64,000 bases of DNA. Origin: an uncultured Candidatus Saccharibacteria bacterium (GTDB lineage: Bacteria; Patescibacteriota; Saccharimonadia; Saccharimonadales; Saccharimonadaceae). How positions within the stretch are numbered: position 1 is the stretch's first letter; every line of letters begins with the position of its first letter. Position numbers and translations under genes: made by a program. Of this stretch, positions 29,148 through 38,972 are shown piece after piece. The notes under the pieces are model-generated. The model worked only from the letters and a program-made list of their open reading frames with translations. It ran no database searches and was not told where the DNA came from. The stretch lies in NCBI GenBank assembly GCA_947166125.1, contig CAMVCW010000002.1, forward strand, positions 62,001-126,000, read 5' to 3'.

Positions 29148-29858
29148 CTATTCTCTAGAAATAGCACTTGCTTCACGGAATCCATCATAATAATTTTCGG
29201 AAATCTTTGGATGTCCAATTTTGTTTGCTGCTTTCACGACTTCTGTTACGTCATTGGTGATTTTGAAAATCCCCGCATCTTTTATATTGATTAGCTTAAG
29301 TATCATCATTTTGCCAATTATTTTGTCAAAACCTTTCCAAAAATCTTTGCCAATTAGAAATACCGGCATTTTTGGCATTTTAGCTTCTTGCATTAAGCAT
29401 AAAATTTCAGAAAGTTCATCCATTGTGCCAAATCCACCTGGAAAAAATACAAAAACTTTTGCCGCCATTGCTAGTGATACCTTACGTGCAAAAAAATATT
29501 CAAAAGTAATGCAGTCCGTTAAATATGGATTAGGAAATTGTTCGTGCGCTAAAGTGATATTTAGTCCGATAGACCTACCGCCTAGTTCATACGCGCCATG
29601 ATTGGCGGCTTCCATAATCCCCGGGCCACCACCAGTTATTACCGTGTGGCCATTTTCTGCAAGTAGGTTGCCTAATTTTCGTGCCATTTTACAGTATTTA
29701 TTATCTTGTGGTAGTCTGGCCGAACCAAATATTGTCACACCCTGAGAAAACGAACGTACCGCTTGTAATCCTTGCCCCAAATCCCTAGCATAGGCATTGG
29801 CCCGCTCTAAATCTGCGATAGATAATTTTTTGAGTAACTCTTCTTCTGTTTTTAGCAT
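29148..29858 (-). CDS. LOG family protein (TIGR00730-like)
   Basis: GGGPGIMEAANHGAYELGGRSIGLNI, VFFPGGFGTMDELSEIL. Confidence 0.9.
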   Translation of the reverse strand: MLKTEEELLKKLSIADLERANAYARDLGQGLQAVRSFSQGVTIFGSARLPQDNKYCKMARKLGNLLAENGHTVITGGGPGIMEAANHGAYELGGRSIGLNITLAHEQFPNPYLTDCITFEYFFARKVSLAMAAKVFVFFPGGFGTMDELSEILCLMQEAKMPKMPVFLIGKDFWKGFDKIIGKMMILKLINIKDAGIFKITNDVTEVVKAANKIGHPKISENYYDGFREASAISRE

Positions 29859-29866
29859 AATAATCC

Positions 29867-30829
29867 TTATAATTTCTGAATTGGCATTGGATGTAAAGGC
29901 TCATCGCCAAAGAGTGCACCTTTATTAGCTCCAAGTTTAGAAACTACTGCAGTAGAATTGGCAGAAGCAAATATCAGCGAACTCTTAAAGCTCTTACCGC
30001 TAGCTAGATGTGCCAAAAATCCCGAGCCAAAGGCATCACCCGCCCCAGTAGCATCCTTTACTTTACGATCTTCGTAGATTCCAAATCTATAAACCTCCGC
30101 ACCATTTCCGGCAATGCCGCCCATTGGGCCATCGGTAATGATCACAGTTTCAACATAATTATTTAGTCGGTATAATAATTCTGTTAGCATTACACCGGGT
30201 ACAATTTTGGCTGCTTCAGATTTGTTTACATTTAAGACATCTACATATTTTAACAAATTGATTAGTTCTTTAGTGTTTGCTAGTTCTCTTACTCCAGGAT
30301 TAAACATCACTTTCGCACCAATATCATGCGCCTTCTTAAAGAAACGCGTCAAAGTATCCATGTCGCCTCGCAAAGTTGTAGTGTACAGCCAATCTGGCTG
30401 AGCCAAATCTAAATCGTTTTCGGAAAAATTGCCAAATTGTTCACTCGCGCCGCGGCAAGTTAAAATCGTGCGCTCACCACTTTTACTATCTAGTAATACC
30501 ACTGACGTGCCGGTAGTTTTACGTTCTAAATAATTTATGTAACTTGTATCTACGCCTTCGCGATCTAGTACGCGTACTACCGCGGCACCAGCTGGGTCGC
30601 GGCCAATGTTGCCTAGGAAAATAGCTTCATGTCCGTGCCTTGCAAAAGTAATTGCTGAGTTTACGCCACCACCGCCTACTTCGTAAGAAATCTTATCAAT
30701 ATCAACTTTTGATCCTACTAGCACCTTGCCGAAAATCGACTCATTACCAATATTGGTTGGTGTCAAATCATCATGGTCCACCAAATATATATCCTGCAAC
30801 GCTGAGCCTAGCGAAACAATCCTAGCCAT
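29867..30829 (-). CDS. PfkB family carbohydrate kinase
   Basis: GGGGVNSAITFARHG, GNIGRDPAG, KDATGAGDAFGSGFLAHLASG. Confidence 0.9.
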   Translation of the reverse strand: MARIVSLGSALQDIYLVDHDDLTPTNIGNESIFGKVLVGSKVDIDKISYEVGGGGVNSAITFARHGHEAIFLGNIGRDPAGAAVVRVLDREGVDTSYINYLERKTTGTSVVLLDSKSGERTILTCRGASEQFGNFSENDLDLAQPDWLYTTTLRGDMDTLTRFFKKAHDIGAKVMFNPGVRELANTKELINLLKYVDVLNVNKSEAAKIVPGVMLTELLYRLNNYVETVIITDGPMGGIAGNGAEVYRFGIYEDRKVKDATGAGDAFGSGFLAHLASGKSFKSSLIFASANSTAVVSKLGANKGALFGDEPLHPMPIQKL

Positions 30830-31485
30830 TAAAGCACCACTCCATTTTTGTCAATTTCGGCTACTAACTCTTGGAACGCTTCGGCTGGATTCGGTGCATT
30901 AGATATTGCTGAGCCTACATTTATCACGTCTAAATCTGCATGAGCCAGTGCACGCACATTGTTGATATTAGCACCACCATCCCAACCAATTTCTACTTCT
31001 GGTTTCATATTACGCACTAAAGCAATCTTTTCCATCTGCATTAAATCTGCCTGCCCGCCCTGCACACCTAGCTGGCCAGCAAAAATCAATACGTGGTCTG
31101 CCGCATCTATGTATGGCTTCACATTGCCTGGATAAGTAGACGGCAAAAGCGCTACGCCTACCTTGATGCCGGCATTTTTTAATGTCTCGAAAATTGGCAG
31201 TAAATCTTCATTTGTCTCAGCATGAAAAATACATAAAGAAGGACTAAGTTTTAGAATAGTGTCAATATGATCAGAAGGTCGGGCAACCATCAAGTGTAAA
31301 TCTGCTTCCCAGTTTTTTGGCCACCACACATTAGTAATATCCAAAGTCTCAGTAGGGGCAAAAACTCCATCCGTGACATCTATTTGCACACGGCGCGTAA
31401 AAGAGTTAATAGTTTCTACTTTTTCGCGATACTCTTGTTTGTTGTCGGAGAGAATTGTTGGCACAATTGATACGGTTCTAATCAT
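30829..31485 (-). CDS. rpe: Ribulose-phosphate 3-epimerase family
   Basis: VPTILSDNKQEYREKVE, VQIDVTDGVF, WEADLHLMVARPSDHI, EIGWDGGANINNV. Confidence 0.85.
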   Translation of the reverse strand: MIRTVSIVPTILSDNKQEYREKVETINSFTRRVQIDVTDGVFAPTETLDITNVWWPKNWEADLHLMVARPSDHIDTILKLSPSLCIFHAETNEDLLPIFETLKNAGIKVGVALLPSTYPGNVKPYIDAADHVLIFAGQLGVQGGQADLMQMEKIALVRNMKPEVEIGWDGGANINNVRALAHADLDVINVGSAISNAPNPAEAFQELVAEIDKNGVVL

Positions 31486-31924
31486 AATCTTCCCTTTCGT
31501 CTAAGCGATTAATGCGCCTCACGCGGCGTTCGTAGTCGATGAATTTCGTTTCTAGAAAAGTTTTGATGATTTCGCGCATCGTTTCGTCATCCAACAAACT
31601 CGCAGACATACATAGTACGTTTGCATCGTCATGCTCGCGTGCTAGCTTGGCAGACTGTGCACTATCGCAATTTGCCGCCCTTACCCCCTTAAACCTATTT
31701 GCCTGAATTGTTACGCCATGGGCAGAACCACATAGCAGTATCCCCCTAGCATCACGATTTTTGCGCACCATTTTGGCTACCGCTATAGCCGGGTCATTAT
31801 AATCATTCTCGGAGCTGTCATATGCGCCTAAATCATGCACTGTGTATTCACTTTTTGCCAAAAAGCCTAACACTTTTTGGCGTTTTTCAAAACCACGATA
31901 ATCTGCCCCGACAAATATTTCCAT
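31478..31924 (-). CDS. rpiB: Ribose 5-phosphate isomerase B
   Basis: GADYRGFEKRQKVLGFL, GILLCGSAHGVTIQANRFKGVRAA. Confidence 0.9.
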   Translation of the reverse strand: MEIFVGADYRGFEKRQKVLGFLAKSEYTVHDLGAYDSSENDYNDPAIAVAKMVRKNRDARGILLCGSAHGVTIQANRFKGVRAANCDSAQSAKLAREHDDANVLCMSASLLDDETMREIIKTFLETKFIDYERRVRRINRLDEREDYD

Positions 31925-32928
31925 TATTTTTCCTTCCCAAAATCTACGGCAAGTTCCACCAGGCGGTTAGAATAACCCCACTCATTGTCATACCAAGCCA
32001 CAATCTTGATCATATTGCCACCCACTACATCGGTTAGGGGCAAATCTACGATGCAGGAGTGTGGATCGCCGATGAAATCAGAAGATACTAATTCTTCTTC
32101 CGTTACGCCGATGATGCCCTCGTAATATGGCTCGCTTGCAGCCTTTTTAAAGATCTCATTTAATTCTTCTTTGGTGGTGTTGCGCTTTACGATGACGGTA
32201 ATATCGGATAGTGAAACTACCGGTGTAGGTACACGCACGGATAATCCATTGAATTTCCCTGCCAGTGATGGAATAGCTAGCGCTGCAGCTTTAGATGCAC
32301 CAGTAGTAGTTGGCACAATATTTTCAGCTGCAGAACGTGCTTCACGTAAATCCTTAGCTGGTGCATCAAGCAATTTTTGCGAACCAGTATAAGAATGTAC
32401 CGTTGTCATCATAGCTTTTTCAATACCAAGCTCATCTTCTAGAACTTTCATTATTGGCGCAATGCAGTTGGTAGTGCAAGAGGCGTTAGAAATAATTTCG
32501 TCTCCAGCTTCCACTACTTCCTCGTTCACGCCGAGCACTACGGTCTTGGCACCTTCACCCTTGGCCGGTGCGGATATTACCACTTTTTTAGCACCTGCTT
32601 TTATATGTGCACGGGCATCTTCTGGCTTAGTGAAAAAACCAGTAGATTCTATAACCACATCTACGCCCAGATCTTCCCATGGTAGTTTCGCTGGGTCTTT
32701 TTCGGCGAATACCGGTATTTCTCGTGAATTAATTACAAGTGCATTTTCTTTTGCAGACACTTTTTTATCGTATGCGCCATAAGAAGAATCATGCTTTAGA
32801 AGGTGAGCCAATGTGTTGGCATCAGTAATATCATTTATGGCGACAACTTGTGCATCGCGCCGTTCTAATAATATCTTCAATGCATTCCGGCCAATTCTGC
32901 CAAAGCCATTGATTGCTACCTTTACCAT
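31924..32928 (-). CDS. gap: Glyceraldehyde-3-phosphate dehydrogenase
   Basis: VAINGFGRIGRNALKILL, ISNASCTTNCIAPIMKVL, WYDNEWGYSNRLVELA. Confidence 0.97.
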   Translation of the reverse strand: MVKVAINGFGRIGRNALKILLERRDAQVVAINDITDANTLAHLLKHDSSYGAYDKKVSAKENALVINSREIPVFAEKDPAKLPWEDLGVDVVIESTGFFTKPEDARAHIKAGAKKVVISAPAKGEGAKTVVLGVNEEVVEAGDEIISNASCTTNCIAPIMKVLEDELGIEKAMMTTVHSYTGSQKLLDAPAKDLREARSAAENIVPTTTGASKAAALAIPSLAGKFNGLSVRVPTPVVSLSDITVIVKRNTTKEELNEIFKKAASEPYYEGIIGVTEEELVSSDFIGDPHSCIVDLPLTDVVGGNMIKIVAWYDNEWGYSNRLVELAVDFGKEK

Positions 32929-32991
32929 TTTTACCTCCTAATTCTACTTATGGTAATTATACCACGAGTTTAGTTAAAAACGCAAAAATTC

Positions 32992-33178
32992 AAAAGCGGG
33001 CGGCTGGAACATGTTTTTCTGTTAGTATAAAATTGATTTGGATTTTTAACACGTATATTTCTGACGGCGCCGAGAGAGTTACCAGTAATGGTAATCTTTC
33101 TCGGACGCCCAGCGTATGACGTGCTTAAAAATACAAGTCCAACTAACAGAAAAACAGGTCCAGCCAGGACCCGCTTTT
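32992..33178. ncRNA. Candidate 187-nt rod-like structured RNA or palindromic element between rpsG and gap
   Basis: aaaagcggg/cccgctttt, ggctgga/tccagcc, tttttctgttagt/actaacagaaaaa, tttttaacacgt/acgtgcttaaaaa, ccgagagag..ctttctcgg, ttacc-agtaat-ggtaa. Confidence 0.55.
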
Positions 33179-33202
33179 CTGTTGATTTTTTTTGCACACG
33201 CT

Positions 33203-33679
33203 TTATCGTGCAAAGTGTGCGAACGCACGGTTCGCTTCGGCCATACGGTGACAATCTTCTTTCTTCTTGAAGGCTGCACCGGTTTCATTGTAGGCATCTA
33301 CAATTTCAGCTTCTAGGCGTTTAGCATAAGGCATGCCACTGCGGGCACGTGCGGATTGCACTAGCCAAGAAAACGCAAAGTGAAGTTGCCGGTGTCCAGC
33401 AATTGGGAATGGAATCTGGTAGTTAGCGCCACCCACACGGCGAGATTTTACTTCAAAATCTGGCGATACGTTAGCAATGGCCTTTTCCAATACCTCTACT
33501 GGGTTTTCAGAATTTAACTTCTTTGCAGCACCTTCGATTGCAGCATATACTGCACGTTCGGCAACTTGTTTTTTGCCATCCAGCATAGATTTATTGATCA
33601 ATCTTTGTACTAGCATAGATTGATACTTACGATCAGGGTTAACCTTGCGTACTAGAGATTTAGTAGTTTTACGTGGCAT
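33203..33679 (-). CDS. rpsG: Ribosomal protein uS7
   Basis: MPRKTTKSLVRKVNPDRKYQSMLVQRLINKSMLDGKKQVAE. Confidence 0.96.
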   Translation of the reverse strand: MPRKTTKSLVRKVNPDRKYQSMLVQRLINKSMLDGKKQVAERAVYAAIEGAAKKLNSENPVEVLEKAIANVSPDFEVKSRRVGGANYQIPFPIAGHRQLHFAFSWLVQSARARSGMPYAKRLEAEIVDAYNETGAAFKKKEDCHRMAEANRAFAHFAR

Positions 33680-33681
33680 AA

Positions 33682-34095
33682 TTACTTACCCTCCTTCTTG
33701 GCGCCATACTTAGAGCGTCCTTGCTTGCGGCCTTGTACACCTTGTAGATCCAAAGTACCGCGTACGATATGATAACGTACACCAGGTAAATCTGGTACAC
33801 GACCACCACGTACTAGTACTACGGCGTGTTCCTGCAAGTTGTGTCCTTCGCCACCAATATAAGCCCAAACTTCCTGACCATTAGTTAGGCGCACACGTGC
33901 AACCTTACGCATAGCTGAGTTTGGTTTCTTCGGTGTCTTGGTAGTTACTTTAATACAAACCCCACGCTTGAGCGGCGCAGCCTTTTCATAGCGCTTGGTT
34001 TTCAAGGTGTTTACAATGGAACCAAGTGCTGGGGATTTGGATTTTTTCGCAGCCTTTTTGCGAGGCTTGCGAATCAACTGATTAATAGTTGGCAT
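33682..34095 (-). CDS. rpsL: Ribosomal protein uS12
   Basis: [58 protein letters not shown]. Confidence 0.97.
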   Translation of the reverse strand: MPTINQLIRKPRKKAAKKSKSPALGSIVNTLKTKRYEKAAPLKRGVCIKVTTKTPKKPNSAMRKVARVRLTNGQEVWAYIGGEGHNLQEHAVVLVRGGRVPDLPGVRYHIVRGTLDLQGVQGRKQGRSKYGAKKEGK

Positions 34096-34317
34096 TAAAT
34101 CTTTCCTTTTTAGATTAACATATAATATATAGTGAATTTTACTACGCTATATATAGCGTTTTATCGGTTAAAAACCACCTCAAAACCCCATATCTAGTGT
34201 TCACTATTTGCCAGTTTGCGTACAGCAATTGCAAACCAGCCGAAACTCTTCCTTGCATTATACCATACTTGTCCTAAAAAGTCTACAAAAGAACAGCAGA
34301 GCACCCAAGGATCGTCT

Positions 34318-36099
34318 CTAATTTTCGGCAAACTGCGAATTGTAAAGCTCTGCATAGAAACCATTAGCCTTCAAAAGCGACTCGTGGTTCCCCTGCTCTA
34401 CGATATTGCCGTCGCGCATTACCAAAATCAAATCCGCATTGCGAATAGTAGATAGTCTATGCGCGATCACAAACGAAGTCCTGCCGTGCGTGAGTTTTTC
34501 AAACGAATCTTGGATTAGCTGCTCCGTGCGTGTGTCCACATTGGACGTAGCCTCATCCAGAATCATCATCGGTGGGTTTGCTACCATGGCCCGCGCAATT
34601 GTTACTAACTGCTTTTCGCCCGCCGAAATATTATCAGAATCTTCTGAAATTTCAGATTTATAAGCTTTTGGCAAAGCTTCAATAATATGGTTTACATTAC
34701 TAGACTTTGCCGCAGCCACCACTTCGTCGTGCGTAGCTGTCTGATTACCGTAGCGTAAATTGTCTTCCACGGTGCCGCTAAACAGCCAAGTATCCTGCAG
34801 TACCATGCCAAATAATTGCCGCACGTCTGCACGTTTCATCTCGCGAATTGGCGCACCATCAATAGTGATATATCCAGAATCTGGCTCGTAAAAACGCATA
34901 AGTAGATTAATGATGGTGGTTTTGCCGGCGCCAGTTGGCCCTACAATTGCCACGTTCATACCGGGCTTTACATTTACGGAGAAATTCTTAATAACTGGCG
35001 TTTTCTTGTCGTAGCTAAAACATACATCGTGAAACTCCACTTCGCCACGAATATTTTTAATCTCTAACGCTGGAGTCGCGTCGGGCTCTTCTTCTGGCTC
35101 CTGCAAAAATTCAAATATACGTTCGCTTGATGCAAGCAAAGATTGTATGGTAGACATTGTGGAAGCAATCTCGGTGATCGGGCGGTTGAACCTCGAAACA
35201 TATTGTACGAAAGCCTGTAAATTGCCAATATTCACGCGTCCAGAAATCACAAAGAATCCGCCCATCACGCAAATAGCTGTGTAACCTAAATTAGTAAATA
35301 TATGCGTTACTGGCATAGATAGTGCCGAAAAAGCCTGTGCTTTCATGGTGAGTGTGGTAAGATTTTGATTAATCTCACTAAATTCCTCAATTGCTCTCGG
35401 CTCGTACGAATTAGTTTTGATAATTGCCTGCCCAGCATAGTCTTCTTCAATGCGACTATCTAGGGTGCCAAGCATTTTCTGGCGATCCAAGAAAAACTTC
35501 TGCGCAAAATTCATAATCTTCCCAACTACAATCACGGAAATCGGCACTACTACTATGGCCACCAGCGATAATTCTACGGAAATAGTTAGCATTATTATAA
35601 GTACGCCAATTAGTGTAGTGAGATTCGTGGCAACATCAGTAATTTCTTGTGATAATGAGGTAGCCAACACATCAATATCGTTTGTCATCCGCGATAGAAT
35701 ATCACCATATTTGTGTGTGTCAAAATACGAAATCGGCAAACGTGCAATTTTATCAATTATTTTGTTTCTTAAATCTTGAGTGTACTTTGCAGCCACAACC
35801 GCCAAGATATATCCTTGAATATAATTCAAAAGTGCGGAGCCAACAAATAATCCTACCACGATAGCAACTTTTGTCAAAATCTCCCCAAAATCAATTTCCG
35901 GATAAGTATTTACTGCAATGTTTGTCATGTCGCCTAGAAGTTTTGGGATAAATACTCCAAGTCCTGCCGCTGCTACAGAAAGTATCATAGCAATGATAAT
36001 CGCAGTGCGGAAACGTTTAATAGATTTCAAAAAATCTTTCCAGGCACGCTTGGTATTATGTGCTTTCCCGTTATCTCTGGATGCTCCTGGTCTAGGCAT
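34318..36099 (-). CDS. ABC transporter, fused permease/ATPase
   Basis: TM domain plus VGPTGAGKTTIINLLMRFYEP, ISAGEKQLVTIARAM, MMILDEATSNVDTRTE. Confidence 0.95.
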   Translation of the reverse strand: MPRPGASRDNGKAHNTKRAWKDFLKSIKRFRTAIIIAMILSVAAAGLGVFIPKLLGDMTNIAVNTYPEIDFGEILTKVAIVVGLFVGSALLNYIQGYILAVVAAKYTQDLRNKIIDKIARLPISYFDTHKYGDILSRMTNDIDVLATSLSQEITDVATNLTTLIGVLIIMLTISVELSLVAIVVVPISVIVVGKIMNFAQKFFLDRQKMLGTLDSRIEEDYAGQAIIKTNSYEPRAIEEFSEINQNLTTLTMKAQAFSALSMPVTHIFTNLGYTAICVMGGFFVISGRVNIGNLQAFVQYVSRFNRPITEIASTMSTIQSLLASSERIFEFLQEPEEEPDATPALEIKNIRGEVEFHDVCFSYDKKTPVIKNFSVNVKPGMNVAIVGPTGAGKTTIINLLMRFYEPDSGYITIDGAPIREMKRADVRQLFGMVLQDTWLFSGTVEDNLRYGNQTATHDEVVAAAKSSNVNHIIEALPKAYKSEISEDSDNISAGEKQLVTIARAMVANPPMMILDEATSNVDTRTEQLIQDSFEKLTHGRTSFVIAHRLSTIRNADLILVMRDGNIVEQGNHESLLKANGFYAELYNSQFAEN

Positions 36100-37843
36100 T
36101 GGCCTCCTTCATTTCACGCGCAAATTCTTTCTCAGATAATTGCGATTTAACAATTCCCTGGTATACTTTGCACTTTTTCAGAAGTTCTTGGTGTCGGCCT
36201 TTCCCTACCACCTTGCCAGAATCTAGTACCACAATATGATCGGCATTTTTAATCGTGCTTACTCGCTGCGCTACCACCATCACTACCATATCTTGGATGA
36301 TTGGATGTAAAGATTCGCGCAATTTTGCGTCTGTTTTCATGTCTAGCGCCGAGAAAGAATCATCAAAGATAAATACATCCGGATTTTTGCAAATTGCTCG
36401 CGCAATGCTTAGGCGTTGTTTTTGCCCGCCAGACACGTTGGTGCCACCTTGTGCAATATGTGCATTGTATTTTTTTGGCAATTTTTCAATAAAGTTTGCT
36501 GCCTGTGCTATTTTGGCGGCTTCTTCCATTTGTTCGTCTGTGGCGTTTGGCGCACCAAATTTAATATTAGATGCCACCGTGCCAGAAAATAGTACACCGC
36601 GTTGTGGCACTAAGCCTATTCGCCTCATCAAATCATCTTTTTCATAATTTTTAATATCGATACCGTTAATTAAAATCTCACCACTAGTGGGCTCATAAAA
36701 CCTTGGTACTAAATTAATCAATGTGGATTTGCCAGAACCAGTGGAACCAATAAAAGCCACCGTCTCGCCCGCCTTAGCGCTAAACGAAACATCATCTAGC
36801 ACCTTTTCTTTGGCTCCCGGGTAACTAAAATCCACTTTCCTAAATTCTACTGACGCAATTTTGGCCGGAACACCTTCGGTTTTTAGTTTCCAAATGATTT
36901 TAGATTTAGTGTTAAGTATATCATTAATTCTTTCTGCCGAAACGTTTGCGCGTGGCAGCATCACAAAAAGTATAGAAAGCATCAAGAATGATACCATTAG
37001 TTGTGTAACATATTGTGTAAAGGCAGACATGTCGCCCAGATAATTAAAGTTTTTTGTGAGCAAAGAAATGCCAATATATGTACACAGTAATGTCAGGCCA
37101 TTAAAAATCACATTAATCATTGGATTAGTGATTTTCATAATTTTTTCTACAAACATTATTAGCTTAGTCAATTCTGTATTAGTCTCTTCAAACTTCTTTT
37201 TTTCTAAAGTTTCATTATTAAATGCGCGTATAACTTTGAGGCCAGTTAAATTTTCACGCGTCAATAGTGTGATTTTGTCTACCATTTTCTGGAATATTTT
37301 AAACTTCGGGATTACTAATACCATGATAATGGTAATAGTAGTAGCAATAGCTACTGCGCCTACTGCAATAATCCAGCTCATATCCGGCGCCGTCTGGATT
37401 GCCATAATTAATGAAATTACACACGATATTGGCGCAATTAGCATTAGTGATAGCATCATCATTATCGTCTGTTGTATCTGGTTTACATCATTAGTGGTGC
37501 GGTTGATTAGTGATGCTGTACTAAAATCTTTCAAATCTTCACTATTTAGGCTAAGTACCTTACTAAAAATATCCGCCCTCAGATCTCGCGCATAGTAGGC
37601 TCCAATTCTTGCCGAAAGAAAACTAGATAGCAGCGAACAACCTGCTCCCATCAGTACGAATAATATCATCCGGATACCTACTTGCCAGATATAATCTGTA
37701 TTTTCTGCGGTAATACCGCCGTTGATAATATCTGCCATTTGTGCTGGCAATTGCAAATTGGCAAAAACCTGTCCTCCGGTAAAAATTATCAGGAGCAAAA
37801 CTTGCCACCAATATGGTTTTAAATATTTAAACAATTTAAGCAT
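36092..37843 (-). CDS. ABC transporter, fused permease/ATPase (partner)
   Basis: FIGSTGSGKSTLINLVPRFYEP, VSGGQKQRLSIARAICKNPDVFIFDDSFSALD. Confidence 0.95.
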   Translation of the reverse strand: MLKLFKYLKPYWWQVLLLIIFTGGQVFANLQLPAQMADIINGGITAENTDYIWQVGIRMILFVLMGAGCSLLSSFLSARIGAYYARDLRADIFSKVLSLNSEDLKDFSTASLINRTTNDVNQIQQTIMMMLSLMLIAPISCVISLIMAIQTAPDMSWIIAVGAVAIATTITIIMVLVIPKFKIFQKMVDKITLLTRENLTGLKVIRAFNNETLEKKKFEETNTELTKLIMFVEKIMKITNPMINVIFNGLTLLCTYIGISLLTKNFNYLGDMSAFTQYVTQLMVSFLMLSILFVMLPRANVSAERINDILNTKSKIIWKLKTEGVPAKIASVEFRKVDFSYPGAKEKVLDDVSFSAKAGETVAFIGSTGSGKSTLINLVPRFYEPTSGEILINGIDIKNYEKDDLMRRIGLVPQRGVLFSGTVASNIKFGAPNATDEQMEEAAKIAQAANFIEKLPKKYNAHIAQGGTNVSGGQKQRLSIARAICKNPDVFIFDDSFSALDMKTDAKLRESLHPIIQDMVVMVVAQRVSTIKNADHIVVLDSGKVVGKGRHQELLKKCKVYQGIVKSQLSEKEFAREMKEANA

Positions 37844-37864
37844 ACTTAACTATTATATATTATA

Positions 37865-38971
37865 CTACACATCTGCCGGTGTAGCTTTCTGTTTGCGCTT
37901 TTTCTCTAAATGCATAAAGAAATAAGTTACAGCTCCCATTATTATGTAAATATAATATGAGAAGAACCGCCATACCAACATCGCCCAGAATACGTAGCCT
38001 TCTGACAATGCGGAAAATACCACATAGAAAGTGCCTTCTGCTGCACCAGCATTGCCAGGCGTTGGCACAAAATATACTGCACTAGTAATAGCAACGGTAG
38101 TTACGAAACATGGCAAGAAATCCACATTGCCACCAAAGGCTGTTAGTACGAAGAATGGAATCATAGAGATTAGGATATGAAAAACCACAGAAATTAGAAT
38201 TGTCTTAATAAATAATCCCTTGGTTTTCAGAATTAGTTTAATAGACCGTGCATATTCCGTTACTTCCTGCTCGGTCTTTTTGATTGCCCTTTCCTTGTCT
38301 TTTACTAAGTGCATTTTGGCTAATAGTTTCACCAAAGCATTGATAATTTCAGTGGTGGCTTTTGGTAAGAAAGTCGCAATCATTACGGCTACCGGCCAAA
38401 ACGCATAAAACAATAGCCCAAAACATGCCGTAGCGATCAAAGTTGCATTTTCAATAGTTAAGCTACCGAGTAAAAAGCAAAAAACCGCAATGATAATAAA
38501 ACCGATTTGTCCAGAAATCATCCCAAATAGTGGTATGGCCGTGGAAACTCCGTTTGATAGGCCGCTGTTTTTCCGCATGTAGTAAATCTGAAATGGCTGT
38601 CCGCCCACCGCAGCCGGAGTTATATTATCATAATATCTACCAATTAATATGGTGCGTCGTGCAATTTTTCGTGCCTTGCGCGTGTCAAACTTCTTTTTGT
38701 CTGGCGTTAGTTCGCGCATCATCATTACGTATTTGGATATTTCTAGTACTATCGCCACTATAAAACACAATGTTGCTGGTATCAGGAGCCACCAGTTTAT
38801 TACTACTTCAGATAATTGCGCGGCATTTTTGGAATTGCCAAATTCAGAAGATGCGGTAATCGCAATCACTGCTACATTTAGCAAAATAAACAAGAAAATC
38901 ATTAGCGGCTTTTTGAAAATTTTTTTCCGCGAAAATCTAGAAGCAGATTTATTAGAATTATCTTTTGGCAT
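37865..38971 (-). CDS. Lysylphosphatidylglycerol synthase/flippase-like integral membrane protein
   Basis: Multi-TM; RYYDNITPAAVGGQPFQIYYM, FVPTPGNAGAAEGTFYVVF. Confidence 0.8.
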   Translation of the reverse strand: MPKDNSNKSASRFSRKKIFKKPLMIFLFILLNVAVIAITASSEFGNSKNAAQLSEVVINWWLLIPATLCFIVAIVLEISKYVMMMRELTPDKKKFDTRKARKIARRTILIGRYYDNITPAAVGGQPFQIYYMRKNSGLSNGVSTAIPLFGMISGQIGFIIIAVFCFLLGSLTIENATLIATACFGLLFYAFWPVAVMIATFLPKATTEIINALVKLLAKMHLVKDKERAIKKTEQEVTEYARSIKLILKTKGLFIKTILISVVFHILISMIPFFVLTAFGGNVDFLPCFVTTVAITSAVYFVPTPGNAGAAEGTFYVVFSALSEGYVFWAMLVWRFFSYYIYIIMGAVTYFFMHLEKKRKQKATPADV

Positions 38972-38972
38972 T

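Noticed and set aside
32970-33316. Several overlapping 60-94 aa ORFs on both strands
   Set aside because: They arise from the long inverted repeat and the rpsG end; no coding character.
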